DNA of 64,000 bases. It comes from Winogradskyella epiphytica (GTDB taxonomy: Bacteria > Bacteroidota > Bacteroidia > Flavobacteriales > Flavobacteriaceae). The DNA lies in the NCBI RefSeq assembly GCF_003217215.1, contig NZ_QJTD01000001.1, positions 806,001-870,000 on the forward strand, written 5' to 3'. The notes under the pieces were generated by a model. It ran no database searches and was not told the DNA's origin. It worked only from the letters and a program-made list of their open reading frames with translations. A program made the position numbers and the translations under genes. The first letter of the stretch is position 1; every line of letters starts with the position of its first letter. Shown one piece after another: positions 28,958 through 36,949 of the stretch.

Positions 28958-29028
28958 GGTGTCGTGGCCGAGTGGCTAGGCAGTGGTCTGCAACACCATC
29001 TACAGCGGTTCGAATCCGCTCGACACCT
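28958..29028 (+). tRNA. tRNA-Cys (anticodon GCA)
   Basis: 71-nt cloverleaf: acceptor GGTGTCG pairs with CGACACC, the anticodon loop CTGCAAC gives GCA, the T arm is AGCGG-TTCGAAT-CCGCT and the discriminator is T, the Cys identity base. CCA is not encoded (CA only follows). Its last 20 nt are the seed of the tandem array that follows. Confidence 0.97.
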
Positions 29029-29431
29029 CAGTTAAAATGAACCTTCAACTTTTGTTGAAGGTTTTTTTTATTTTAAATTTTTAGAAAATTTTTATTAAGA
29101 GTGGCGCGCTTCGAATCCACTCGACACCTCAGTTAAAATGAACCTTCTGCTTTTGTTGAAGGTGTTTTTTATTTTAAATTTTTAGAAAATTTTTATTAAG
29201 AGTGACGCGCTTCGAATCCACTCGACAACTCAGTTAAAATATACCTTCATCTTTTGTTGAAGATTTTTTTTATTTTAAATTTTTAGAAAATTTTATTAAG
29301 AGTTACGCGCTTCGAATCCACTCGACAACTCACTTAAAATATGCCATCATCTTTTGTTGAAGGTTTTTAATTTTAAATTTTTAGAAAATTTTGATTAAGA
29401 GTTACACGATTCGAATCCGCGCGATATTTCA
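29009..29431 (+). repeat. Tandem array derived from the 3' end of tRNA-Cys plus its terminator
   Basis: Five occurrences of the tRNA-Cys 3' segment (TTCGAATCC...CTCA, 22 nt) start at 29009 (the real tRNA), 29110, 29211, 29311 and 29410, so the period is 99-101 bp. Each full unit holds tRNA 3' segment, GTTAAAAT-type joint, hairpin with T run, and an AT-rich spacer ending in ATTAAGAGTnACGCGC. Copies 2-5 lack the 5' two thirds of a tRNA and cannot fold as one. Decay rises with distance: the acceptor end goes from CGACACC to CGACAAC to CGATATT, and hairpin stems lose pairs. Confidence 0.9.
29041..29068 (+). terminator. Terminator of tRNA-Cys
   Basis: Perfect 9-bp stem ACCTTCAAC-TTTT-GTTGAAGGT followed by a T run. 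Degenerate copies of it recur once per unit in the downstream array. Confidence 0.85.
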
Positions 29432-29512
29432 GATTAGCCTTCAACAAAATATGAACTGTTCTTAATACTTAATTTTAAAAATAGTAGATTAAGTCCAACG
29501 CTATTAAAATTC

Positions 29513-29824
29513 TTAAATACTGTCTTTTACTTTTTGCTTATTAGTATTATTTACACTCAAATTTATTATTACAATTATCAATTGAAGGATTCCGATTAGC
29601 CAATAAATCGGAAACTTTAAATATGTATAAACCATTTCAAAACTGTCTGTCCATTCAGCTATAATTGACAGTTCAATTATCATTGAAATTAAGGGTAGAA
29701 ATAATCCAAATAGGAGTGCAATACCAATACAACCTACAATTTTGGCCTAATAATTATTCCAAATCCTAATATTTATATATACTAAAATTCCAATAATTAA
29801 ATAGTCAAAATAGCCTACTAGCAT
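29513..29824 (-). pseudogene. Broken small integral membrane protein gene
   Basis: A frame of 104 codons from ATG 29824 to TAA 29513 is interrupted by a single TAG at 29747-29749 (codon 26). On both sides the product is a coherent membrane protein: MLVGYFDYLIIGILVYINIR before the stop, then two further hydrophobic helices (CIGIALLFGLFLPLISMII and IYWLIGILQLIIVIINL) with a charged segment between. No named family recognised. It lies between the tRNA-Cys array and the LysE-type gene. It could also be two small proteins or chance. Confidence 0.42.
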
Positions 29825-29886
29825 TAATTGTCTTTATAGATTGTTATATTGAAAAGGAAACTTTAGATTTTAATAATAATCTATAT

Positions 29887-30567
29887 TTAAATAGGATTAA
29901 CCCGTTCAATTTGTTCCTTACTTTTCTCGTAAATTTCTGGGAATAGTCCTTGTGTTAATAGTAAAATTCCAAAGCCCAATATCACTAAGGCTACAATTTT
30001 CTTGGTTTTAAAAACACGTCGAGGAGTGAGTTTACTTTTTAAACGTTTTGCGGCTGCTATCTTAAACAGATCAGTTATAAAATAAGTGATTAACATGGTT
30101 GTTATAAAAACCATAACTCCATTTTCTGACTTAGTTATTGAAGTCCCAATAACTATAAAACCTAACCAACCTAATAATACACCAATGTTAATAAAGTTAA
30201 GTAAAAACCCTTTTATAAACAGTTTACCATAATCCTTCTTTGGGAGATGAATTCTATGGTGTTCTCGGACGATTGACCGAAATGATTTAGAAGTTTTTAT
30301 AAAGGAAATAAGACCATAGACGATTAAGAGAACGCCACCAAAAATTAAAATATTCGGATCGTCTTTTATCTTGTCAATAAGACGGTTAGTACTAAAAAAG
30401 GCGACAGCGATAAATATGATATCGGCCAAAATTACACCTAAATCAAAAATAAGGGCACTAGTAAATCCTTTGGTTGCACTGGTTTCCAATAAAACAAAAA
30501 ACACAGGACCAATAGTAAATGCTAAAATTATTCCGAAAGGAATCGCTGCAAATATATCGTCTAACAT
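29887..30567 (-). CDS. LysE family amino-acid exporter-like protein
   Basis: 226-residue inner membrane protein with about six helices. The N-terminal PFGIILAFTIGPVFFVLLET matches the LysE/RhtB signature (PGP replaced by IGP). A basic loop (about 93-115) divides the two halves. Members export amino acids or small polar molecules; the substrate here is unknown. Alone on the strand, 43 nt downstream of the head-GIN gene. Confidence 0.88.
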   Translation of the reverse strand: MLDDIFAAIPFGIILAFTIGPVFFVLLETSATKGFTSALIFDLGVILADIIFIAVAFFSTNRLIDKIKDDPNILIFGGVLLIVYGLISFIKTSKSFRSIVREHHRIHLPKKDYGKLFIKGFLLNFINIGVLLGWLGFIVIGTSITKSENGVMVFITTMLITYFITDLFKIAAAKRLKSKLTPRRVFKTKKIVALVILGFGILLLTQGLFPEIYEKSKEQIERVNPI

Positions 30568-30610
30568 GTAAATCTCGCGGTTTACACAAATGTAAGAAAC
30601 TCAGACGAGT

Positions 30611-31282
30611 TTACATACGTTTTATTGAACCACCAAGTACAGTGTTTTCTTCTATTTGCTTAGGTTTTCCATAAATATAAACCGATCCACCAGCTTTAAC
30701 CTTAACGTTTGCCGATTCTGTAGTATGAATATAAGCTTCACCACCGGCATTTATATTGATCTCTGATGTCTTGGTAATAAAGTCTTTACCATTAAAGAAT
30801 CCTCCAGTATAAATAGTAATATTCTGTTGATCAGAACTTCCTGTAACATTGATAATACCTCCTGTAACGGCTTTAAAATTTGAATACGTAGTTTTTAAGG
30901 CCGCAGTAATTTCAGCGCCTTCTTGAACTCTTAAATCCACTTCATACTGATCTAAAACATCCCTTACCGTTACTTTTGAGCCTTCATTAGCATCAATCAC
31001 ATCTACAGCATTGTAATATAAAATCACTACCGTATCATTTCCATCAAATATTTTTTGAAAATTCATGCGAATTTTAAGTTGTCCATTTTTAATTACAACT
31101 TCAACATCGTTTCTATTTCTTCCTGAAACAACTACTTTATTTTCCTTCGATTTAATCATTTTAAGATGGATTAAATCATAGACTTTTACTGTTGAAAATT
31201 CTCCAATATTTTTTTCAATAGATTCTTGAGCATTTAACGATATACCTAAAGTTAATGCTACAAAAAATATAAAATATTTCAT
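30611..31282 (-). CDS. Head-GIN domain (DUF2807) secreted protein
   Basis: 223 residues with a signal peptide (MKYFIFFVALTLGISLNA). The rest is a right-handed beta-helix-like DUF2807 domain with repeated short strands (VIDANEGSKVTVRDVL, GGIINVTGSSDQQ, GGEAYIHTTESANVKVKAGGSVYI). These auto-transporter adhesin-like proteins are exported in Bacteroidota, often with a head and GIN motif. Function is unknown. It is preceded by a small membrane protein gene 10 nt away. Confidence 0.87.
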   Translation of the reverse strand: MKYFIFFVALTLGISLNAQESIEKNIGEFSTVKVYDLIHLKMIKSKENKVVVSGRNRNDVEVVIKNGQLKIRMNFQKIFDGNDTVVILYYNAVDVIDANEGSKVTVRDVLDQYEVDLRVQEGAEITAALKTTYSNFKAVTGGIINVTGSSDQQNITIYTGGFFNGKDFITKTSEININAGGEAYIHTTESANVKVKAGGSVYIYGKPKQIEENTVLGGSIKRM

Positions 31283-31292
31283 ACTTGAATTC

Positions 31293-31529
31293 TTATGTTA
31301 TGGTAATTACTTTCTTACTGAAAAACCACTTGAGTTTAATTTCATCACCATTTTTCTTTTTTATTATACGTCTTTGTGGTGTAAATATCACGGTTATCAT
31401 TGCTGATATTACAGCTAAAACCATTTGATTAATATCTACAAAAAACGCTTGTATACTAAATCTAACTGTTATATAAATAACGGTGAATATTAAAAAAACG
31501 TATAGACCAGCTTTTGTACTTGTTTTCAT
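31293..31529 (-). CDS. Small two-helix membrane protein
   Basis: 78 residues from ATG 31529 (MKTSTKAGLYVFLIF). A frame from TTG at 31562 is longer but uses a non-ATG start, so I prefer the ATG. Two membrane helices (about 8-28 and 34-50) are followed by a basic tail (PQRRIIKKKNGDEIKLKWFF). No family recognised. It lies 10 nt before the head-GIN gene and is probably cotranscribed. Confidence 0.7.
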   Translation of the reverse strand: MKTSTKAGLYVFLIFTVIYITVRFSIQAFFVDINQMVLAVISAMITVIFTPQRRIIKKKNGDEIKLKWFFSKKVITIT

Positions 31530-31603
31530 ATATTTTTTATAAAATTCATATGCAATTCGCAATTACTTACGAATTATTAATAATGAACGGACTGATTAAT
31601 TAC

Positions 31604-31900
31604 TTAGACCACTTTAACTGCAGTACCCGTAACAGAAACCATGGCATAATTAGAAGTAGTAAGTTCTATTTCAACTTTAATACCAACTACGGCATTTGCA
31701 TTCAGTTTTTCAGCATTTTCTTGTAAACTCTGAAATGCCTGTTCTTTAACTATATCTACACTTTCCTGCATTTTTGTATAGTATTTAGCCATACTAAATC
31801 CCATAGAAATCACTTCTTTATTAATAGATACTCCAGTAACTATACCTAGGTAATTAATAATTTTGTGACCTTCAATTGAGTTGGTTGTAGTAAGAATCAT
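31604..31900 (-). CDS. YbjQ family (UPF0145/DUF74) protein
   Basis: 98 residues forming the small alpha/beta YbjQ fold that assembles as pentamers: IEGHKIINYLGIVTGVSI at the start, a central amphipathic helix (ESVDIVKEQAFQSLQENA) and a C-terminal strand pair with NANAVVGIKVE and VSVTGTAV. Heavy-metal binding has been suggested for relatives, without proof. Full length. Confidence 0.93.
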   Translation of the reverse strand: MILTTTNSIEGHKIINYLGIVTGVSINKEVISMGFSMAKYYTKMQESVDIVKEQAFQSLQENAEKLNANAVVGIKVEIELTTSNYAMVSVTGTAVKVV

Positions 31901-31981
31901 TGTACTAAGTTTTATTTAAACAAATTTCACCAATACTAATGAAATTCGTCTCTACATAATTTGTTAATAGAAGTTTTGGAA

Positions 31982-34222
31982 TTATTCAGGTTTTCCAATC
32001 ATATAAAAGTCTAAATGCTTTTTAACTAAATCTGCATTTTTAACCTTCACAATAACTTCATCACCAAGCTGATACATAGTTCCAGTTTTTTTACCAATCA
32101 TAGCATATTGATCTTGGTCGAATTGATAATGATCGTCTTTCATATCTCTAACACTCACCATTCCTTCACATTTATTCGAAATAATTTCAATATAAATTCC
32201 CCAGTCAGTAACCCCAGAAATTACACCTAAGAATTCTTCATCTTCATGATCTTGCATAAAACGAATCTGCATATACTTGATAGAATCACGCTCTGCTCTA
32301 GTGGCTAAGTATTCCATATCACTAGAATGCTTACATTTTTCTTCATAAACTTCTTGGTTAGCCGAAGGTTCGCCATCTAAATATCGCTGTAATAAACGAT
32401 GCGCCATGACATCTGGATAACGTCGAATTGGTGAGGTAAAATGACTGTAATAATCGAAAGCTAAACCGTAATGACCAATATTTTCAGTCGTATATTCAGC
32501 TTTAGACATGGTTCTTATCGTCAATGTATCTACTAAATTTTGTTCTTTTTTACCAACAACATCTTGTAATAAATTATTTAAAGATGAAGCAATACTACCT
32601 TTAGTTTTAAAATTTAGTTGATGTCCAAATCTTGCTACTACCGTTTGAAGTTGGGCTAATTTAGATTCATCTGGTTCATCGTGAACACGGTAAACAAAAG
32701 TTTTTTCAGGTTTCTGTTTTCCAACAAATTCCGAAACTTTTCGGTTAGCTAATAACATGAATTCTTCAATCATTTTATTAGCGTCTTTACTAGTTTTGAA
32801 GAAAACTCCAACTGGATTTGCCTCTTCATCTAAATCGAATTTTACTTCAACTTTATCAAAAGAAATTGCGCCTTCTCGCATTCGTTCTGAACGCATTTTT
32901 CGGGCGAGTTGGTTCATTTTAATCGTTGCCTGAGCGACTTCAACAGAGGTTTGATATTCTTTTCCAGTTAATGAAACTTCTGCCGGAATGGTCGTATCAA
33001 TTTTTTCCTTGTTCTTAAGCACCTCATCAGCGCTTAAATTTTCATTATTTTCTATAATGGCTTGAGCTTCTTCATAAGCAAAACGCGCGTCTGAATAGGT
33101 GACCGTTCTTCCAAACCATTCATTCTTAATTTCGCATTTATCGTTCATTTGAAAAACCGCAGAAAAGGTATATTTCTCTTCATGTGGTCTTAACGAACAA
33201 GCGCCATTCGATAAAATTTCTGGTAACATTGGCACTACTCTATCTACTAAATACACAGAGGTAGCACGTTCATAGGCTTCATCGTCTAATATAGTTCCAG
33301 GTTGTAAATAATGAGAAACGTCGGCGATATGAATTCCTATTTCGTACAAACCATTATCTAAAACTTCAAAGGATAAGGCATCATCAAAATCTTTAGCATC
33401 TTTTGGATCAATGGTAAAGGTTAAATCTTTACGCATATCTCGACGTTTTGCGATTTCTTCAGCAGTAATCGACGTATCAATTTTATTAGCAAATTCCTCT
33501 ACTTCCTGAGGAAATTCCATAGGTAAACCATATTCTGCTAAAATCGAATGAATTTCAGTACTATGTTCGCCAGGTTTTCCTAAAACTTTAATAACTTTTC
33601 CGTTAGGCGAATCTGCTTTATCTGGCCATTCTTCAAGAGATACTAACACCTTGTCGCCATCTTCAGCTTTGTTTATTTTATTAATCGGTACAAAAATATC
33701 GGTGTACATTTTATTGCCATCAACAACGACAAAAGCGAAATTCTTTTTTTCGTGAATTTGAATAACACCAACGTATTCTGTTTTTGCGCGCTTAATAATT
33801 TTAGTGATTTCACCTTCTTGCTTACCGCGATGTTTTCTTTTGTAAGCATGAAATTCAACTTCATCGCCATCTAAGGCTTTATTAATATTATTCGATGCGA
33901 TGAATATATCTTCTTCGAAATCGTCCGAAATAATATAACCGTTTCCTTTAGAACCTAAATCTAAGACACCTTTATGGTAGTCTGAATTAGCAACTGCGGA
34001 AAATTTGCCACGTTCTACTTCTACTATTTCTTCTTTAGCCTTTAATTGCGCTAATTTTTTTATAATCTGATTGCGACTACTGGCATCATTAACGCCGAGT
34101 TTAGCTGCAATTTGCTTGTAATTAAAAGATTGATTACTATCTTTTTTTAAAATACTAAGAATTGTATTTGTAAGGTTGGAAATCTTATTATTTGAAGGTT
34201 TCCTTTTTTTCTTTTTTGTCAT
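31982..34222 (-). CDS. rnr: Ribonuclease R
   Basis: 746-residue processive 3'-5' exoribonuclease. An N-terminal winged-helix region (about 18-65) and cold-shock domains (about 65-215) precede the RNB catalytic domain with TIDPKDAKDFDDAL (metal-binding Asp residues, about 272-285), and an S1 RNA-binding domain follows (about 650-735). Basic N-terminus (TKKKKRKPSNNK). The upstream gap of 842 nt is the candidate origin region; a TAACTTTG box at 34358-34365 would give a leader of about 130 nt. Confidence 0.96.
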   Translation of the reverse strand: MTKKKKRKPSNNKISNLTNTILSILKKDSNQSFNYKQIAAKLGVNDASSRNQIIKKLAQLKAKEEIVEVERGKFSAVANSDYHKGVLDLGSKGNGYIISDDFEEDIFIASNNINKALDGDEVEFHAYKRKHRGKQEGEITKIIKRAKTEYVGVIQIHEKKNFAFVVVDGNKMYTDIFVPINKINKAEDGDKVLVSLEEWPDKADSPNGKVIKVLGKPGEHSTEIHSILAEYGLPMEFPQEVEEFANKIDTSITAEEIAKRRDMRKDLTFTIDPKDAKDFDDALSFEVLDNGLYEIGIHIADVSHYLQPGTILDDEAYERATSVYLVDRVVPMLPEILSNGACSLRPHEEKYTFSAVFQMNDKCEIKNEWFGRTVTYSDARFAYEEAQAIIENNENLSADEVLKNKEKIDTTIPAEVSLTGKEYQTSVEVAQATIKMNQLARKMRSERMREGAISFDKVEVKFDLDEEANPVGVFFKTSKDANKMIEEFMLLANRKVSEFVGKQKPEKTFVYRVHDEPDESKLAQLQTVVARFGHQLNFKTKGSIASSLNNLLQDVVGKKEQNLVDTLTIRTMSKAEYTTENIGHYGLAFDYYSHFTSPIRRYPDVMAHRLLQRYLDGEPSANQEVYEEKCKHSSDMEYLATRAERDSIKYMQIRFMQDHEDEEFLGVISGVTDWGIYIEIISNKCEGMVSVRDMKDDHYQFDQDQYAMIGKKTGTMYQLGDEVIVKVKNADLVKKHLDFYMIGKPE

Positions 34223-34357
34223 TTAATAAATGTAATCTAATTATATGTAATTGCTATTCTAGGTTAACTTGAAAATCGATGAGATTGTTACTCAAGTTAG
34301 GAATAACTATGTTCTTTAAAACTTAACTTTAGCGAAGAGAGGTTATTAAGTTTCGTA

Positions 34358-34365
34358 CAAAGTTA
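34358..34365 (-). promoter_or_regulatory. Putative -7 box (TAACTTTG) of rnr
   Basis: Minus-strand TAnnTTTG match on the left border of the box-rich gap. No clear -33 element. Confidence 0.4.
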
Positions 34366-34941
34366 CGTTTTAATTTCTTAATCGTGTTTAGCTAATGTTA
34401 AATTAATAAAAAGAGATTCAATATAGACAGATCTTAAAGTTTAATTGAGAATTTTTCTTCTTATCGTTTTTAAAAGAAATTTCATTCCAGAGATATTTTT
34501 TCAGTTATCAACATATATATACATATAATCAGTTTTCTTTTAAATTTTAAAAAATAAAATGATGTTTATTATAGGTTGTTAATAATGGCTATAACTTTTT
34601 GATGTTTTATTTTGATATGATCCAATTTACATTCTGTTAGCCTTTAGTTAACAATTTATTCATCTGTAAAGACTTCATTTCTAAGGAAATCTTAAAAGCT
34701 ATTAACAGCTGTTAATAAGTGTTGTTAATAGAATTCATTGATATGTTTTTTGTAAAATACTGTTCATACTGTCCAATTTTAGTTTGATAACTTATTTTAA
34801 AAAAGTAGCTAACTAATTAGGTTATTACAACCGAGTTTTGGTTTGAAAAATTTTATGAATATTCCTAATTTTTCTTTTCAAGACTTGTGAACAGTTATTA
34901 ACAAGTAATGAGCATTTCTATTAACCAACTTTAATTATTTG

Positions 34942-34949
34942 TAACTTTG
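34942..34949 (+). promoter_or_regulatory. Putative -7 box (TAACTTTG) of rpiB
   Basis: Plus-strand TAnnTTTG match 115 nt before the rpiB start. It is identical to the rnr box and divergent from it. No clear -33 element. Confidence 0.4.
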
Positions 34950-35064
34950 TGTTCTTAAAGTTAATTAAATAATTGTCTATCAGTATGAAACGTAAAAAAT
35001 TAATATACTAAGGATATTAACAAGCTTATTAACTACTTTAAAAGACAATAAAAAATATTAGAAA

Positions 35065-35499
35065 ATGACTATTTCAATAGGTAACGATCACGCAGGGCCA
35101 GAGTATAAATTTGCTATTTTAAAACATTTAGAAGCTAAAGGACATACTATAACTAATTATGGTACAGATTCTTTAGATAGTGTTGATTATCCTGATTTTG
35201 TTCACCCTGTAGCTAAAGATGTAGAAGCTAAAAAAGTTGATTTTGGTATTTTAATTTGTGGAAGTGCTAATGGTGTAGCTATGACCGCTAATAAATATCA
35301 ACATGTTAGAGCTGGGGTTTGTTGGACAAATGAAATCACTGAATTAACAAGATTACATAATAATGCTAATATTATTTGTATTCCAGCACGTTTTACTTCT
35401 ATTCCACAAGCACTTAAAATGGTAGATACTTTCCTAGAAACTGAATTTGAAGGTGGTCGCCATCAAAACCGTGTTGATAAGATTCCTGCTGGATGCTAG
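35065..35499 (+). CDS. rpiB: Ribose-5-phosphate isomerase B
   Basis: 144-residue RpiB/LacAB enzyme interconverting ribose-5-P and ribulose-5-P. It starts TISIGNDHAGPEYKF (DHAG motif) and carries the active-site Cys in ILICGSANGVAMTANK and the arginine of HVRAGVCW. Normal length. It overlaps the acetyltransferase gene by 7 nt. Confidence 0.95.
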   Translation: MTISIGNDHAGPEYKFAILKHLEAKGHTITNYGTDSLDSVDYPDFVHPVAKDVEAKKVDFGILICGSANGVAMTANKYQHVRAGVCWTNEITELTRLHNNANIICIPARFTSIPQALKMVDTFLETEFEGGRHQNRVDKIPAGC

Positions 35500-35960
35500 A
35501 TAAAGCTAATAGTTTACTTAAAATTCAAGTTAGATCTTTTGAAGAATTAAGTACTCAGGAATTGTACGCTGTGCTTCAATTGCGAAGTGAAGTTTTTGTT
35601 GTTGAGCAAAACTGTGTGTATCAGGATATTGATGGAAAAGATCAAAAAGCCTTGCACATATTAGGTTTTAAAGATGATAAATTAGTGGCCTATACAAGAG
35701 TTTTTAAGCCAGGATTTTATTTTGAAGAAGCAAGTATAGGAAGAGTTGTAGTGTTAATAAGTGAAAGAAAACACCATTATGGTTACGATATCATGAAAGC
35801 TTCTATTGAAGCTATTAAATCACGTTATAACGAAACAAAAATTAAAATTTCAGCTCAAACTTATTTGAAATCCTTTTATAATAATTTAGAATTTTACGAA
35901 GTTGGCGAGGAATATTTAGAAGATGGAATTCCGCATATTGCTATGCTACGATCTATTTAG
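35493..35960 (+). CDS. ElaA-type GNAT acetyltransferase
   Basis: 155-residue N-acetyltransferase. The family opening (ELYAVLQLRSEVFVVEQNCVY) and the acetyl-CoA strand with SIGRVVVLISERKHHYGYDIM are typical of ElaA. The C-terminus holds YLKSFYNNLEFYEVGEEYLEDGIPH. Substrate unknown. It is coupled to rpiB by overlap and its end overlaps the convergent OmpA gene by 8 nt. Confidence 0.9.
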   Translation: MLDKANSLLKIQVRSFEELSTQELYAVLQLRSEVFVVEQNCVYQDIDGKDQKALHILGFKDDKLVAYTRVFKPGFYFEEASIGRVVVLISERKHHYGYDIMKASIEAIKSRYNETKIKISAQTYLKSFYNNLEFYEVGEEYLEDGIPHIAMLRSI

Positions 35961-36789
35961 TTTCGTAGATACGAGTGACTAAAATCTCTACACGTCTATC
36001 TAATCGAGGTTCGCCACCAAGCGGCATTTTTCTACGCATACCAACAAACTTCATGCGGTATGGTCTAACGCCTTTTTTTGCTAGATAATCATAGATATAT
36101 TTAGCACGGGCGACTGAAAGATTGCGCTTTTTCGTTTTACGATCTATAGCATCTCTTTCACCTTGAGTACAACAAACATGTCCTTCTATTGTAAAATAAA
36201 TATTTGTGCGTTCTGCGAGAATATCGGCAATTCTATCTAATACAACCTTTGATTCATTAGTGAGATAGCTATAACCTGTTCTAAATAGTAAATTATCTAA
36301 TAAAATCTTATCACCTTCTTTTAAATCTCCTTTTAAAAGGTCTTCAGCATTTAGTTTTTCGGGCTTTACTTCCTTTGGTTTAGGTGGGAAAACTGGAGTG
36401 ACAATAATTTCAACTTTTCGGTTTAATCCTCTAATTTTTTTAAGATCATCTTCACGAATGATGTTGAGTAAAATTTTACCTTTTCCATCAACATTAGTCA
36501 TTTTAGATTCGTCAAATTCGTTGTTCGAAAAGACTTCTTTAATTGCATCAGCACGTTGTTGGGATAAAACAAGGTTATAATTATCACTTCCTCTATCATC
36601 AGTAAATCCGTAAATAGATATCTTTTCGATATCCATATTTTCTATTTGAGATAAAAATAAGAGAAGTCTGCTGTGCTCTGTTTCGGGAATATGATATTGG
36701 TCGGTCTCAAAATAGACTGCGTGTTTCAATTCTTGCTGAGCAAATGAAAGCTGAAAACACAGACTTAAAAAAACAATTAGGGACTTCAT
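35953..36789 (-). CDS. Envelope protein with two tandem OmpA-like domains
   Basis: 278 residues with a signal peptide (MKSLIVFLSLCFQLSFA). It has two peptidoglycan-binding OmpA-C type domains and no beta-barrel: the first at about 25-132 (FTDDRGSDNYNLVLSQQRA), the second at about 160-275 (FRTGYSYLTNESK, IEGHVCCTQGE, NLSVARAKYIYDYL). A proline/lysine linker (PPKPKEVKPEK) joins them. The second domain has a CC pair where others have a turn. It probably tethers the envelope to the wall; the exact partner is unknown. Confidence 0.85.
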   Translation of the reverse strand: MKSLIVFLSLCFQLSFAQQELKHAVYFETDQYHIPETEHSRLLLFLSQIENMDIEKISIYGFTDDRGSDNYNLVLSQQRADAIKEVFSNNEFDESKMTNVDGKGKILLNIIREDDLKKIRGLNRKVEIIVTPVFPPKPKEVKPEKLNAEDLLKGDLKEGDKILLDNLLFRTGYSYLTNESKVVLDRIADILAERTNIYFTIEGHVCCTQGERDAIDRKTKKRNLSVARAKYIYDYLAKKGVRPYRMKFVGMRRKMPLGGEPRLDRRVEILVTRIYETK

Positions 36790-36949
36790 GTGTTGTTTTT
36801 ATAATTTCAAAGGATCAAGCCAATAGTCATAATTTATCAAATCTTTTGCTTAAAAATAAGATTTTGTTAGTTACAATATCGTCATAAACTAAGGCATTTT
36901 CTTAGCATTTGAAAAAATTTGCGATGTTAAATATAGAAAAAATTAACTG

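Larger units (their letters stand above)
34223..35064. other. AT-rich divergent gap with clustered TTATTAACA-type boxes: candidate replication origin
   Basis: 842 nt between divergent rnr and rpiB, with no ORF. It holds six exact copies of TATTAACA or its complement (at 34577, 34700, 34710, 34723, 34896, 35015), plus TTATCAACA at 34505-34513 and TTATTAACT at 35026-35034. The two at 34700 and 34710 form an inverted pair around AGCT. These resemble the DnaA box TTATCCACA with changes at positions 5-6. Long A/T-only stretches could act as an unwinding region. By rough hand estimate fewer than one such 8-mer is expected in this length. No dnaA is in the window. Confidence 0.45.

Noticed and set aside
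29009..29431. Possible CRISPR array (period about 100 bp)
   Set aside because: The spacers between the repeated segments are themselves conserved, and the repeat is a piece of tRNA-Cys. No cas gene nearby.
29110..29431. Extra tRNA-Cys genes in the array
   Set aside because: Only the last 20 or so nucleotides of the tRNA are present; no 5' acceptor strand, D arm or anticodon arm.
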